Shown here: positions 9,961-20,998 of the stretch, piece after piece
Layout: every line of letters starts with the position of its first letter
Numbering within the stretch: the stretch's first letter is position 1
Assembly (NCBI RefSeq): GCF_041146395.1
Contig: NC_091001.1
Span: forward strand, 103,996,965-104,060,964
DNA from: Eulemur rufifrons
Lineage: Eukaryota > Chordata > Mammalia > Primates > Lemuridae
Direction: 5' to 3'
Length of the DNA: 64,000 bases
Made by a program: the position numbers and the translations under genes
The notes under the pieces: generated by a model
Seen by the model: the letters and a program-made list of their open reading frames with translations, nothing else
The model's database searches: none
What the model was told of the DNA's origin: nothing

Positions 9961-11046
9961 TATTAGTTGATATTCTCATTTGAGTTAATGAACAAGATGA
10001 AAGTGAAATAATAAAGAAGTATGTTAGGGTCTTGTTCGTTAGTCAATGGCATGGGCAACTCCTCTGTTGACTTAGATAATTGTTTTGGAACACTAAAATA
10101 ATATTTCCTCAATTTTTTGTGTGTGCTATTCACAGTGTATCTACTACAGACAAGGCACACTTCAAAATTTGATTTGCCTTTTCTAACATTTTATCCATCA
10201 CTCTCCTGCATCTAAACAATTAGCAAAGCAATAAAGCAAGCCCTGATCTCTAATATGTGCATTTTTCATGGTGTAAATACTTCCGACAATTTAAAGCCAC
10301 CAAGGTAACTTCACTGAACACAAAGGTGGAAAGATTATGCACACTGCTATATAATATTGTCACCATCCAGATACAGTGATATAAGTAACCCTGAGCACAG
10401 GTAATAGTGAACTGCAGAAAAATAGCTAGGAAGTGATGATTCTGACAATTTATGACTGTTTATTTCACTATTATTGAATAGTAAGTGACATAATTTAATT
10501 TTTAATAACGGCTGTGTGTAAGAACCAGCTCACAAAATTTCTGAAAATTTAGTAATCAGCTCATGAGCTGGCTTGAGCACACCACTGCCAAGAGTCTAAT
10601 TTATTTTCACTGGAAATTTGGTAAAAAAAATATACTATTTCTTGACATTGTTCAGTAAAGTATAAGGAAAGAGAGAGACAAACAAAGCAGGTGGGAGGAA
10701 AGGGAGTTTACGGACAGGTTCAACTTCAACTGAACAGACCTCATTTGTGCCAACAGAAACTATCAGTGTAGGCACCAAACACTTTGAAAGTCCTGCCTCA
10801 ACAGAAGTCCGTTCCATGCCCCAATTTTGCTTTTGCCCAGACGTGTATAATAGCTCTGCCTCTGGCTACGGTGGCTACCGGCTTTCCCATTTGCCAGTGT
10901 GGAACTGGCCAGAAGGCACAGGATGCCAGCTGGAGAAGCATGTGCTTCTTCACGCCCACCTCTGCCTCCACTGCCATCTCCTGCCCCCTCCGTTCCCCTT
11001 GCCAAGGCTGAGAACACAGGGCCAGGCTGCCGTCCTTTATCCATGG
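9961..11046. other. Unassigned, repeat-poor sequence
   Basis: AT-rich and free of recognised repeats up to about 10750, then GC-richer. Contains a perfect 14-bp palindrome at 10557-10570. Frames at 10747-11097 on both strands overlap each other and carry no recognisable domain. Confidence 0.4.
10557..10570. repeat. Perfect 14-bp palindrome
   Basis: CAGCTCATGAGCTG equals its reverse complement. Its half CAGCTCA also occurs at 10527-10533 (AACCAGCTCACAA). Function unknown. Confidence 0.85.
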
Positions 11047-11337
11047 TGCTGTGGTTGGGATGTTTGTGTCCCCTCCAAAATTCATGTTGAAACCTAGGTG
11101 ATCAGGACATGAGACATGAGATTAATGTCTTATAAAAGGGCTGAAGGGAGCTAGCTTTGGCTGTTTTTGCCCCTCTGTCCCTTCTGCCGTGTGAAGACAC
11201 CTAGACAGTGTCATCTGTCAGGAACAGAGACCTGCTCGAGCTTTAATCTTGGACTTCCAGCCCCCATAACTGTGAGATTGTTTATGAATTACCCAGTCTC
11301 AGGTATTTTGTTATAGCAGCACAAACGGACTAACACA
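11047..11337 (+). mobile_element. MaLR (MLT1/MST-type) solo LTR
   Basis: Starts 'TGCTGTGGTTGGGATGTTTG' + TGTCCCCTCCAAAATTCATGTTGAAACC. Continues with TCTTATAAAAGGGCTGAAGG and CTTGATCTTGG-like 'TTTAATCTTGGACTTCCAGC'. Ends 'GTTATAGCAGCACAAACGGA' CTAACACA. This is the classic ERVL-MaLR LTR organisation (U3, TATAAAA, R/U5). No internal region is attached. About 290 bp, shorter than a full MLT1, so it has internal deletions. Confidence 0.85.
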
Positions 11338-11516
11338 CATGAGCATTCTGTCTTCCACAACCAAGACTTTCTCTGTGCAGGTAATGAGGCATTCTGTTCC
11401 TCAAACTCCAGGGAGCTATGAGTGATGCCATGGGCCACAGAGAAGAAGGCCTTGTCGAGGTTTCCCCCTGGGATTCCCAATTCCCCATAGATATCCTCTG
11501 AAGACTCCAACCTTTT

Positions 11517-12045
11517 TAAAAATAATTTTTAGTTTAAAATATTAGGGGGTACAGGTATTCTTGTTACATGGATGAATTGAATAATGCTGAAGTCAGGGCT
11601 TTTAGTGTACCTGTCACCAGAATAGTGTACATTGTACCTGATAGGTAAGATTTTATCACTCACCCCCCCATCCACCCTCCCCCTTCTTAGTTTCCAATGT
11701 CATTTACACCACTTTATGACCATAATACCCATCGTTTAACTCCCACTTATTAGTGAGAACATGTAGTGTTTGTGTTTGCATTGCTGAGATACTTCACTTA
11801 GGATAATGGTCTCCAGTTCCATCCATGTTGCTGCAAATGACGTTATTACATTCCTTTTTATGGCTGAGTAGTACTCCATGGTGTGTGTGTGTGTGTGTGT
11901 GTGTGTGTCTGTGTGTATCACATTTTTTGTGTCCACTCATTAATTGATGGGCACTTAGGTTGATTCCACGTCTTTGCAATTGTCAATTGTGCTGGGATAA
12001 ACATTTGGATACAAGTGTCTTTTTGATATAATAACTTATTTTCCT
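11517..12045 (-). mobile_element. L1 3'UTR/3' end (L1MA/L1PB-like)
   Basis: Antisense L1: 'TTAGGGGGTACAGGTATTCT' TGTTACATGGATGAATTG at the left, 'GGTCTCCAGTTCCATCCATG' TTGCTGCAAATGAC in the middle, and 'ATTGATGGGCACTTAGGTTG' ATTCCACGTCTTTGC at the right. Approximate target duplications flank it: GACTCCAACCTTTT at 11503-11516 and GATCCCAACTTTTT at 12046-12059 (11 of 14 match). An internal GT run (11881-11917) expanded from the usual ATATGTGTGT of this 3'UTR. Confidence 0.85.
11881..11917 (+). repeat. (GT)n microsatellite
   Basis: Fourteen GT units, then CTGTGTGT, inside the L1 3'UTR. Likely length-polymorphic. Confidence 0.95.
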
Positions 12046-12519
12046 GATCCCAACTTTTTGATTGTGTGTCTTGCACTTTAGAAATGAGCAGGAAAGCAAT
12101 GGAAGAAACATCTAATGAAGAAAAGCAAAAAGACCAAAAAAGACCAGATGAATCTCCCTCTATTCACTTCTCATTGTTAATCAGCCCACTGGAATTCGGT
12201 TTCTTCATACGTTACCATTGGATTAGAGAGGGAAAGGACTTTGAGGAAATGCTTAGTCAATACCCCCGGCAGATGAGAAAAGCCAGACCCTCAGAGCACT
12301 TCCCAAATGACCTCCCTGGCTTTTTACAAAGTTGGTGGCAAGAAAATTCTTCAGAGTCAACTATTTAAACATCTTGAGATTCCCTTCTCTCTCTTCCTTT
12401 CATTCCCAGAGGCTCTGGATGTGCCGCTGTTACAAGCTTCCATCATGTCTGGCTCCTAGAGCTGGATTCAGCTCTCTAGACTCTGACCCCTTCAGTGACG
12501 TAAACCATATCCTAGTCAC

Positions 12520-12715
12520 CTCTGATGCAGTAGAAAGAGCACAGGCTTGGAATCCACAAACCTGGGTTTTTAATCCCAGCTCAGCCTTGCTGTGTGGCTT
12601 GAGCAAGCTGTTTTCCCTCTGTCTTGGAGCTCCAGTTTCTATAACTGGAACGGGAAGGACAGTACCTACTTGCAAGATCTTCTGAACATCAAATGCAACA
12701 ATGTCTACACTTCCT
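12520..12715 (+). repeat. MIR SINE, near full length
   Basis: 'GCAGTAGAAAGAGCACAGGC' + TTGGAATCC, 'TAATCCCAGCTCAGCCTTGC', 'TGTGTGGCTTGAGCAAGCTG' and 'CAGTTTCTATAACTGGAACG' cover the 5' end and core. Confidence 0.8.
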
Positions 12716-13009
12716 ATTATGATGGCTGGCTCCTGGGAGCCACAAACCAAATGCAGCTTCTCAGGATGTTTGTATCCTTGCATTTCCAGTGGATGTGGAA
12801 GAGCCCAGCAGAAAGAGCTCAGGAAAAGGAACTGAATAGACGAAATTATTAAGTAATAAAAACTTGTCACCAAACCCCTATCATTTTTTCCTTCAAAGCA
12901 TCCCTGTTTCTCCTTCATCACCATCCCTCTGGTGACCATCCTCATTTAGTCCCAGACAATTTCTCACTGACGCTACTACAGTCAATGCACACTGAGTTTT
13001 GCCTTCAAC
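12716..13009. other. Unassigned sequence
   Basis: No feature seen. Frames crossing this block on both strands extend from the MIR and have no recognisable domain. Confidence 0.3.
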
Positions 13010-13150
13010 CTTATGCCTGTTCCAATCTGTCTTATATCCACATCTGAATTACTCTTCCTAATGAGTAGCTGAAGGTCAGGGGCTCTGTCTTACACATCAT
13101 CTCTATGATTTCCAAAAGTGTTCAGTAAATACTTGATTGATAAATACACA
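13010..13150 (+). repeat. L2 LINE 3' end
   Basis: 'AATGAGTAGCTGAAGGTCAG' GGGCTCTGTCTTACACAT and 'TGTTCAGTAAATACTTGATT' GATAAATA match the L2 3' terminus (usual text: ..GCTCAATAAATGTTTGTTGA). Confidence 0.7.
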
Positions 13151-13299
13151 AAGTACACATAGCTTTGTCAATGAAACAAACAAAAAAGAACCATATTTTT
13201 TTTATTCTCTCTTCTCCTTTTCATTCTATTCCTCCACGTTCTTTATATATTACCACTTAAATACCATCTTCAGCACTAGTAAAAGTTTAGCAGGTTTAT

Positions 13300-13420
13300 A
13301 CAAACAATAATAATCGCATTTCTGGTACTACTCTAATCCCTGTATAGGCATTATCTCATTTAGTTATTATAGCAACACTATAAGTTATGGTTGCAGGAAA
13401 GATGTCACATGTGTTCTCAG
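13300..13420 (-). repeat. MIR/L2-type fragment
   Basis: 'GGCATTATCTCATTTAGTTA' TTATAGCAACACTATAAG reads as the reverse complement of the shared MIR/L2 tail. Class between the two is uncertain. Confidence 0.55.
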
Positions 13421-13999
13421 CATGTAAACGCTCTTCACAGAGGTTCAGATAAGTGCTGGGCAACAGTGGCAGATGCAGGCTTAGTCACTATTTGGTGCCC
13501 TAAAAATGTCCACTAGAATATGGAAGGGTGGGCAGGGATGGACAAAAAGGTGCCTTTATGGAAACTCTGTGTCGTAGAGGGGCCTTGAGCAAAAATGTCT
13601 ACGTGGGCTCTCATTAGCATCTCGCAGTTGACACAATTTACCACCACTCCCCCATGCATTGCTTCATTGAACTCTTGAGTTCCTTGACGCTGGAGGGATG
13701 GACATCTTGGCCATTACTTGTCCCCAGTAATATGCATGGGGAGGCCTCAAAATTTTGGCCTTTGCAAATGTAGTAGGTGTTATATGCCCTTTTTACAAAT
13801 GAAAGAATCTGAGCTTCAGGTAGGTGAAGCCCCATAACCAGGATGAGATCCCAGGACTCCTGATGTCTACTCAGGTCCTGTTTAATTCTTTACAATTATC
13901 GAAGACTCTTTGGAGAATTCGCTGAGAAGTTCAGAAATCATTTGGAAAAATAGGACACAATTTTAAATATAATTTCATGTTCTCCTGAAATTTCTTATA
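13421..13999. other. Unassigned sequence
   Basis: A weak MIR-like stretch at 13800-13870 (GAATCTGAGCTTCAGGTAGG) is possible. Nothing else recognised. Confidence 0.3.
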
Positions 14000-14004
14000 G
14001 ATTC

Positions 14005-14533
14005 ACAATGCATTCATTCATTCAACAAATATTTATTGAGTTATTTTATATTCCAGGAACTGTTTGAAGCAGGGGGATATGGTAATAAAATGAGAATCTC
14101 AGCACTTAAAGAATTAATATTCTGGAGGCTGGCAGGGGGTCGGGTGGGGTGGTAAACAGTAAACAGGTAAACAAATGCATATATAAAGAATTAGTAAACA
14201 CCAAATGAATAAATAAATACATAAAGTATTCCTGGTGGCAAGTTCCAGAAATAAAAATGAATCAATCAGAGAGGAATGTGGAGTACCATGAAGGTCCTAT
14301 TTTGCACAGATGATCAGAGGAGCTCTGTCTGATGAGGTGACATTTGAGCAAAATTAGAAAGAAAAAAGGAAAGAAAGTATGTGGGTATTTTGGAGAAAAG
14401 AATTCCAGGCAGAAGAAAAAACAAGTGCAAAGGCCAAGAGGTGGCAAGTGCTCAGCTGTATGGAGGCCAGTGTGGCTGGTTTCTAAGCAGGGCAGAGTGG
14501 AAGGAGAAGGGGCCAGATCAGACAGGTTTAGAA
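14005..14533 (-). mobile_element. L2 LINE, 3' region
   Basis: Antisense L2: 'ATTCATTCATTCAACAAATA' TTTATTGAG at the left (the L2 3' end), then AGTAAACAGGTAAACAAATG, 'GAGGTGACATTTGAGCAAAA', 'AAGAATTCCAGGCAGAAGAA', 'CAAGTGCAAAGGCCAAGAGG' and 'GGCCAGTGTGGCTGGTTTCT'. This order is that of the L2 consensus read backwards. Confidence 0.85.
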
Positions 14534-14674
14534 GAACATAGCATTTAGAGACATGATTTGTGTGAAGCTGGTTGTTGGAGAGATACTCAGTGACAGTGTA
14601 TTTTCGGTAGAAAATGCTGCAAGGTGTAGAGCACTCCACATAGGCAAAAGTGCTTCTGCTTGGCCTTCATTTTG
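14534..14674 (+). repeat. Direct repeat copy 1 (141 bp)
   Basis: Pairs base for base with 15124-15264 at a constant offset of 590 bp with no net gaps. By eye there are 17 differences in 141 (about 88% identity), mostly transitions. Begins GAACATAGCATTTAGAGACA and ends TTGGCCTTCATTTTG. It directly abuts the end of the L2. Not a repeat family I recognise; it could be a local duplication or two copies of a low-copy element. Confidence 0.9.
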
Positions 14675-15123
14675 CCTCGATAAGCACTTCCCACCTCTCT
14701 GGTGTATTCCAAGCCCAAGGCTCAGTGTAGGCATGAAAGACCCAGTCCCTGACCCTGAGGCTGGCTGACACAAGCAGAAGGACCATCGCCAACACGTGTT
14801 ATTGAGATGCAGTGGGAAGACAGAACTTATTCCATAAAAGGGAAGTCAATGCTTGAACCCAAGGCTCTGTAACACTCAGGAGACCAAGGCTCTTAGTATA
14901 AGGAGCATGGCCACATGCTGCTTGTGCAATGGTTTTGCTAACTTTGAACTTGGGGTATTGGGTGACTGTTCCCACAGACCCAATGGGAAGCTTTCAGTAA
15001 GGTTTGAGAGGAGATCCCCATTTCAGTCTGCAGCTCAGAGGAGGTTGCTGGTCCATAGGGAGGTTTTGGAAAGGAGCAAAATGCTGTGAGCTCCCAGGAA
15101 TTCATGTTGCATTCAAATTGAGT
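14675..15123. other. Spacer between the two 141-bp direct repeats
   Basis: No gene or family recognised. If the repeats arose by one tandem duplication the original unit would be 590 bp, but this spacer has no partner outside it. A duplication followed by loss, or two insertions, fits better. Confidence 0.5.
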
Positions 15124-15264
15124 GAACACAGCATTTAGAGACACGCTTTGTGTGAAGCTGATTGTTGAAGAGACATTCAGTGACAGTGTGTTTTCAGTAG
15201 AAAATGCTGAGAGGTGCAGAGCACTCCACATAGGCAAAGGAGTCTCTACTTGGCCTTCATTTTG
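15124..15264 (+). repeat. Direct repeat copy 2 (141 bp)
   Basis: Second copy of 14534-14674. Begins GAACACAGCATTTAGAGACA. The 35-bp stretch around 15204-15238, including 'GCAGAGCACTCCACATAGGC', is almost unchanged between copies. Confidence 0.9.
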
Positions 15265-16489
15265 ACAAAGTCAGACTCTCTATTAATGACCCATCCCTAT
15301 CTGGCAATGTTGGTGGAGGTAGCTACCAGAAATTTTTCAGGCCAGATTACAAAATCAATCGAGGGACACTGACATTATTTAGTATGCATTCCTGCTCTTC
15401 TGAGCAGATCCCGGATGCCTCTGGGATCATCTGGCCCAGAGTGGAGGGAGGCATTATCCTTGGAATGTGGGCTAAGTGTGGGCACAGTCAGCTTTGGAAG
15501 CATGGTCAGTTGGAAGTTTGGTGTCCTGAGGACTGTGAAAAGTGGGGAAGGCAGAAGAGGACAGGAACCTTCTGTCCCAGTGCAGAAGCCCCCGGAGTTG
15601 TGCTTAGGGGGTTTAGTTCCTCACAGGTCACTATTGTCACTGACTTTGCTTTATTTATTTACTCATCCAGGAAGGTAGATAAGTTGTTCATGCCTTTTTT
15701 GGCATTTTAACATACCTTGGCCTAACCCAGGAAGTCTAGTGTGTTCTTTCACTGATTCTGGTCCTTGGACCTGGAAGCAATTTATGCATTCTGAACCTGT
15801 CTCCTGCTGGCTTTGTTCTTGGTCAGCAAGTCTGTGGGAGTTTCCTGCAGGTCACCTTTCTTTTCTTGTGTCCAGCCTTATGCACTCGCCGGGAACGAAG
15901 GGAAGAAGAGCCTGTTACTGGTCTCAGGAACAAGGAATGGAGGTGTGAGGCTGGTGGACAGGATGATCACAGAACTGCTCTGCGAATTCCCCCATTTGTC
16001 CCTCCAGATCAATTCTGTACCTTCTTGTCCCTGCTCCATTCCCTGGGGATAGACATCACTATTCTGTTTGACTTTCTGGACCACAGGCTTCCAGTTGGAT
16101 TGGTCAGGAAATTAGTGAGCAGCAAGAGAGGGACAGCAGGGACTTTATCACCTCCACCACCGCCACCTCGGGGCTGCAGGTATGAAACTGCCTGTGTCCC
16201 TCTATCCTAAGCCATGGCCATCCCTCTCCTATCGCTACAGCTCTCAGATTGCAGGGCAGACCACCCCTCCTTTTGTGTTTTCAGGCCTACAGATGGCATC
16301 ATCTTTCCTGTGCTGGTGATCTTGGGAGGCTTCACCTCCCTAAGTGACTCCCTTCACCCTTCTTGTGCATCTATAAATATTGCATCTCTCTCCAGCCTGC
16401 TGGGATATGGGCAGATTGTGTACAAGCACAGAGGGAAATGGGAATGTACAGGATAATTATTATATAATATCACAGGATAATAATGACCC
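15265..16489. other. Unassigned sequence
   Basis: About 1.2 kb with no recognised repeat. Several frames of 60-114 codons are open on the plus strand (15384-16210). The one ending at 16210 carries a proline run and is followed by CTGCAG|GTATGA at about 16167-16178, but has no known domain. I do not call a gene. Confidence 0.35.
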
Positions 16490-16625
16490 TAAACTGGGAG
16501 TTAGGGGACTGGGATCCAGGTTCCAGTTTCAGCTCCATCAGTCATGCTGTGTCACCTTGTTCCTCTAAGCCCTAGTTTCTCCATCTGTGAAATGAAGGAA
16601 TCGGACGTTTCTGAAATGAAGCCTC
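16490..16625 (+). repeat. MIR SINE
   Basis: 'GGGACTGGGATCCAGGTTCC' AGTTTCAGCTCC, 'CCCTAGTTTCTCCATCTGTG' AAATGAAGGAATCGGACG. Confidence 0.75.
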
Positions 16626-16954
16626 CAGAGGAGGATCCTGGAGAGGAAGGCCAGAGCCAGGCGTTCTGCGGAATGCAGTCTGTGCACTCTGCTGCCTGCT
16701 TCTCAGGATGTGGTTGGAGGAGGCGACAGAGAGGTGGGGATTTCAGACAGTGGGCACCCCACCCTCATGCAATGCACACGTGGCCATATGGTGGAGACTA
16801 GACCAGGTAACAGCCTCACTCTCCTGTCAGCTTATTTGTTTCTTTGTCCTGCCTGCTACGTCTAGATCTGGGTACTTCTGCCCAGCTGTCAACAGTCCCA
16901 TAATCTGATGCTCTATGTGATGTTATTCTACCTGTCACTCCACCGAACTCTGCA

Positions 16955-17300
16955 GGTGTCACTTACTCTTGTCGGTTCCACCCCACATCCTTTGCTTGAG
17001 TGGCCTCCATCAGCCAGAGAACCTTCTCGTCCCCTTTGCTACTCTTGATCTTCCCCAGTCTGCAAGGGTTGGTCCAGCTCCCACCTCCTGCAGGAAGTCT
17101 TCCTTCCCTGTCTCTTTCAGTCTGGCCTGACCTCTCCCCCCGCTAAGGGCCTATAAGCCCCCGTGATCTGCGCCAGTCAGCTGGGTGCTAACTTGCACTC
17201 TGACCATTTTGGCTCTGCCAGCGTCGTCTCTGCTTCCATCAGAGTCCAGCCTTGGATTCATCGTGGCGCAAACTGTACCGTGCTGGGCACGTGACAGCAT
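16955..17300 (+). mobile_element. L2 LINE 3'-region fragment
   Basis: 'CAGCTCCCACCTCCTGCAGG' AAGTCTTCCTTCCCTG is the L2 phrase usually seen as CCACCTCCTCCGGGAAGCCTTCCCTGAC, followed by a degraded continuation to about 17300. Confidence 0.65.
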
Positions 17301-17729
17301 TTAATCAATCTTGTCAGTCCATGATTTGAGATAATGTCTCATTCGTCTAGCATCTTGGTCTTTTCCAGATAACTGAAGTTGAGCTTGTCAAACACCAAAC
17401 AAGTATAGTAAGCTCTTTTTAATAGACATCTTTCTGAAATGAATTTGACATTTCCAGAAATTCTGAATTCCCATCTGCCATACAGAACGACGTAATTTCA
17501 GAATCACTCGGAGATGTCATTCTAAATACCCATTAGCATCCTGAACAGTAATGCAGTTCTGCATCCGGTTTTAGGTCTTTCGTCCCTTCCTTCAATATCT
17601 CACAATGCCCCCTGTGATTTTGCTTAGGACTCACAAATCTGTCTCTCCCAAATGCCTTCTTCAACGATTCTCTCCCTGGGTGCCGTGTTTCTATTGCTAA
17701 GGTCTGGGAAACCAGATCACTAGCAGTCT
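17301..17729. other. Repeat-free block
   Basis: AT-rich sequence without recognised repeats (17300-17560 especially). Possible conserved non-coding DNA; nothing in the text alone proves it. Confidence 0.3.
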
Positions 17730-17975
17730 CCAGAAAACACTCCCTGCATGCCTGCTTGGTGCCGGGCTCTGTCCCGGGGAATAGGGTAACGCAAGCCTGA
17801 CCCTGACGTCAGCAGGCTTGAACACTCAATCGGCGTAGCCATAATACAGAACGGCAAAGGCTGTGAGGGCGGTGCCAAGTGGAAGACAGAACAACAAACT
17901 CTGTGGACAGCAGGAGGGTGTAGGAGCAGCTTAGGAGACATGGAAATTTGAGATAAGCTCAAAGAACATGCAGGA
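17730..17975 (-). mobile_element. L2 LINE 3'-end fragment
   Basis: 'CTGCTTGGTGCCGGGCTCTG' TCCCGGGGAATAGGGTAACG and later AAAGGCTGTGAGGGCGGTGC follow the reversed L2 3' end. Confidence 0.6.
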
Positions 17976-18349
17976 GTATACCTCCAAGAACAAACGGGAA
18001 GACAACTTAAATAAGAACCCAGACTCTAGGAGGCTTTGAGAGAGGCACGAGAAGCAATGCACACAGTCTGTAGTGCTGGAACTTTCTGGCAGCTAATGTG
18101 GGGACTCAGGGGACTCTTTTGATGAGTTCAGGATCAAAAGGTCCTGATGAGTCAGATTGCTGGGAAATGGACCTGGGGATAAATGGGGTCTAATTGTGGT
18201 CTGGTATGTTGGTTATTTGAAAGGACCTTGGCCGTGACTGTGGCAAAGAGCAATTTTCCTAAGGCTGCAAACACAATGGTGCTTCTAAAATCAATTAACA
18301 CGAGCCAGTGGCAAGAGGAAAATAGCCTAAGAGAATATTTTATGATATT

Positions 18350-18460
18350 CTAGGATGTCAGAGTTGGAAGGTCTCTTGGAACTGATTTGTTTTACCCTCT
18401 TTATTGACGATTTGGTGATTAATTGAAGGTGCAGATGGAGAATGGGATATGCCTGAACGG
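18350..18460 (-). repeat. MIR-type fragment
   Basis: 'GAGTTGGAAGGTCTCTTGGA' ACTGATTTG..TTTATTGACGATTTGG resembles an old reversed MIR-like repeat. Weak. Confidence 0.4.
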
Positions 18461-18559
18461 ATGCAGCTGGCGCCAGCATTCTAGGCTGCCTGGTGCCTAG
18501 TCCCCTGTGCTTATTCTACTAGTAAAATATGCCTTTAAATCAGTTACTGCATTCGTTAC

Positions 18560-18725
18560 CTAATTTAACAAACATTCCTTGAGTGTATGGGGCCGTGGGC
18601 TGGATATGAAAGGCCCGTGTCCCTGGCTGCTCGTTGCGCGTATAGTGTGAATGAAAGGTGCTTGGCCGTGGCTCCTGTGACAGCAAGTGTCTCCCAGCGT
18701 TCTGAGCATCGATAACTACCTGCAC
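18560..18725 (-). mobile_element. L2 LINE 3' end
   Basis: 'AACAAACATTCCTTGAGTGT' ATGGGGCCGTGGGCTGG is the reversed L2 terminus. Confidence 0.6.
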
Positions 18726-18769
18726 AATGACTCATCCTTCCCTGTCACCTTCTGAGTTGCCTGAGCCTG

Positions 18770-19020
18770 GTTTCTTCAGCTGCTTCAGGCTTTGTCCAAT
18801 GCCATCACCCCCACCCTAGGGTGCTCTTTCCCGGCCAACCTTTCCTTCTCATTCACCAGGGGTCAGTTCCCAGACCAAATTAGGCTCCTCCCCTCAGTAT
18901 TTTCATATCTCTTAATATACTGTTAATCTTTAGCCTCTGAATTTACAAAATGATTTGTAGTTATCTGTTCTTGCATTTGACTCCCCTGGATTTTGAGCTA
19001 AAAGACAAAGAACTTTAAAT
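18770..19020 (+). mobile_element. L2 LINE 3'-region fragment
   Basis: 'TTGACTCCCCTGGATTTTGA' GCTAAAAGACAAAG corresponds to the L2 phrase 'CCCCACTAGAATGTAAGCTC'. The upstream pyrimidine-rich part (18780-18900) fits the same element. Confidence 0.55.
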
Positions 19021-19279
19021 TCTTACTTCCCAGTGGCTTGAATAGTTACTATCACAGGATACTAGGGGCTCAGGGAGTATCTGAGTTCAACTAAAAATTG
19101 GAAAAGGATGTCAGCGACAAGTTAGCCGTACTATCCGCAGTGAGAGGAGATTCTGAACCGAGCTCCCAGGAGTGGGGTGGTGTGTTGAGCCGTCTGAACT
19201 CTGGCCTGATTCACCTTGCAAACAGCAGCGGGCGCTTGCAAAGATGGCATTTAATTATGCCTTCAGAACTATTTATTTG

Positions 19280-19765
19280 CACCGGCTAGACGGTTAGGGA
19301 TATAGTAGTGGAGAAACCCACAAGGTCCTTGTCTTCATGGAACTTACATTTCTTGGGTACAAATGTAAATGCCTACGTATACAACATATATGCATATTTT
19401 GATATCCACTATAATTTCGGGACACTGGTAAATGCTGTGAAGGAAAATGAAACCAGAAAAGGAGATAAAAAGTGACAGTGAGAGAGGGAGTTCCATGTTA
19501 GATAAAATCATCAGGGAAGGCCTCCCTGAGGAGGTGACACCTAGACAGAGACCTAAATGAAGTGGGAGTGGAGGGGTCCAGGCAGCTGTGAGGGAGAAGA
19601 GCACACCTGGCCGACAGGTGGGAAGTGCAGGGGCCTGAGGTGGGAGACTGCGTGGCGTGTTTCAAGGACAGTAAGGCGCCCATGCAGCTGGGGCAGGATG
19701 AACAAGGGGAGAATCTCAGGAGAGGGTCAGACAGGGCGTGGGTGCCAAGTCAGGAAGAACCTCTG
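19280..19765 (-). mobile_element. L2 LINE, 3' region
   Basis: Reversed L2 in order: 'AAGGTCCTTGTCTTCATGGA' ACTTACATTTC, 'GGAAGGCCTCCCTGAGGAGG' TGACACCTAGACAGAGACC, GTGGGAAGTGCAGGGGCCTGAGG, 'GTGTTTCAAGGACAGTAAGG', GGGAGAATCTCAGGAGAGGGTCAG. Confidence 0.85.
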
Positions 19766-20607
19766 GCTGCAAGAGGAGAGTAAAAGACAGAGAAAAAAAC
19801 ATTCCTTGACCAGGGACCCGAAGTGTCGGATTACAGTATATTCTGTGCCACCAACTTCCTGAATGACTCTGAGCATCTGATTTTTTATCTATCTGATGAG
19901 GGAATTGGAAGTGATGACTCAAGGGACCTCCCAGCCCTGTGGTCTGTGGACTTTTTTAATGCATTTCAGGCATACCCCTAGGGCAGACAGGGGGACACTC
20001 AGCGGACACACAGCCTTTGGTGTGCATTGGTATCAGGAACTGCAGCACGGGCTAGCCATGCTCTTGAACTTTCCAGAACTCTCTTTACAGGCAGAGAAGT
20101 GGCATTTCAAGACACCAAAACTCTTTCATCCATAGATGTTCTTTAACAATTTGAGGCATATTTGCGGTGAATCTCAGCTACCAGTGGAGGCTATAAACGT
20201 GATGTGGGCCACCAGCAAACAGCTCTCTTGGTGGGATGTTACTGTACGTCTCCTTTGATAATGGGTGAAATTGCATCTTTGCAAGTTGTGCATCATCCGT
20301 GAAGACTTTCTTTTTCTAATGATAAGCTGTCACTCTGTCTTTGTAAGGTGGGTAATGGAATTATTTTTAAAGCTTTCACTTAACAAGCTTGCATTTTGTA
20401 AAAGACCTGCTTGAGGAATGCAAGTGTCTTTAGATAGGGAAGTGACAACTCTCTGATATGAAAAAGATCTTTTCTTACCTGTCCTGTTAAACATATGAAA
20501 AAATCACATACCTCCTCCACATGACAGTGGTTTCAACTTGTACTATACATGGAAGAGAGTATGGCTAGACTGGGAGGGACAAAAAGCTGGATCAGGGTTA
20601 TGCTTAA
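19766..20607. other. Unassigned sequence, largely repeat-free
   Basis: A MIR-like scrap lies at about 19850-19930. The rest (20135-20470 in particular) is AT-rich and shows no repeat or gene. Confidence 0.35.
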
Positions 20608-20814
20608 AGGCCTTTTAACTGTGTGCTGTCTGAAGAAAAAAATGCTGCCTCTGGAGGTTATGAGATTCTCGTTACTGGAGATGATCAAGAAAAGACCATT
20701 AAGCAGGATGTTAGAGACAGAAAGTATGTGTCAGTTGGCGAACTGAACAAGCTGTCTTCAAAAAGCCCTTCCCGTTCTAAGATCGTCTCCCCCACTAGCA
20801 TGATCTTTCCTTAA
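20608..20814 (+). other. Coding-like open stretch without a start codon
   Basis: This frame is open from a stop at 20605-20607 to TAA at 20812-20814 (68 codons). The 63-residue part starting at a GTG (20623) is rich in D, E, K and S (for example SGGYEILVTGDDQEKTIK). It has a composition more like a soluble protein than most frames here. There is no in-frame ATG near the beginning and no convincing acceptor. I do not recognise the peptide. It might be a fragment of a processed pseudogene, an exon, or chance. Confidence 0.15.
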
Positions 20815-20998
20815 TCTGAATTTTCTATTATATAGGGGCAGATCAGAAGATTGTCAATGCCACTTTAATTGCCATGAGCCTTTGCCGATAAGATAAGGCC
20901 TAACAAGATCTCACTGAAAATGTGGGTAGCCAAAGAAATGGGTTTGACATTGCATGCAGTGGTTAAGAGGAGCCTGTCACCCCTGGGGAGAGAGGAGA

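Noticed and set aside
11736..11979. Histidine/threonine-repeat frames on the minus strand
   Set aside because: Translation of the (GT)n run inside an L1 3'UTR.
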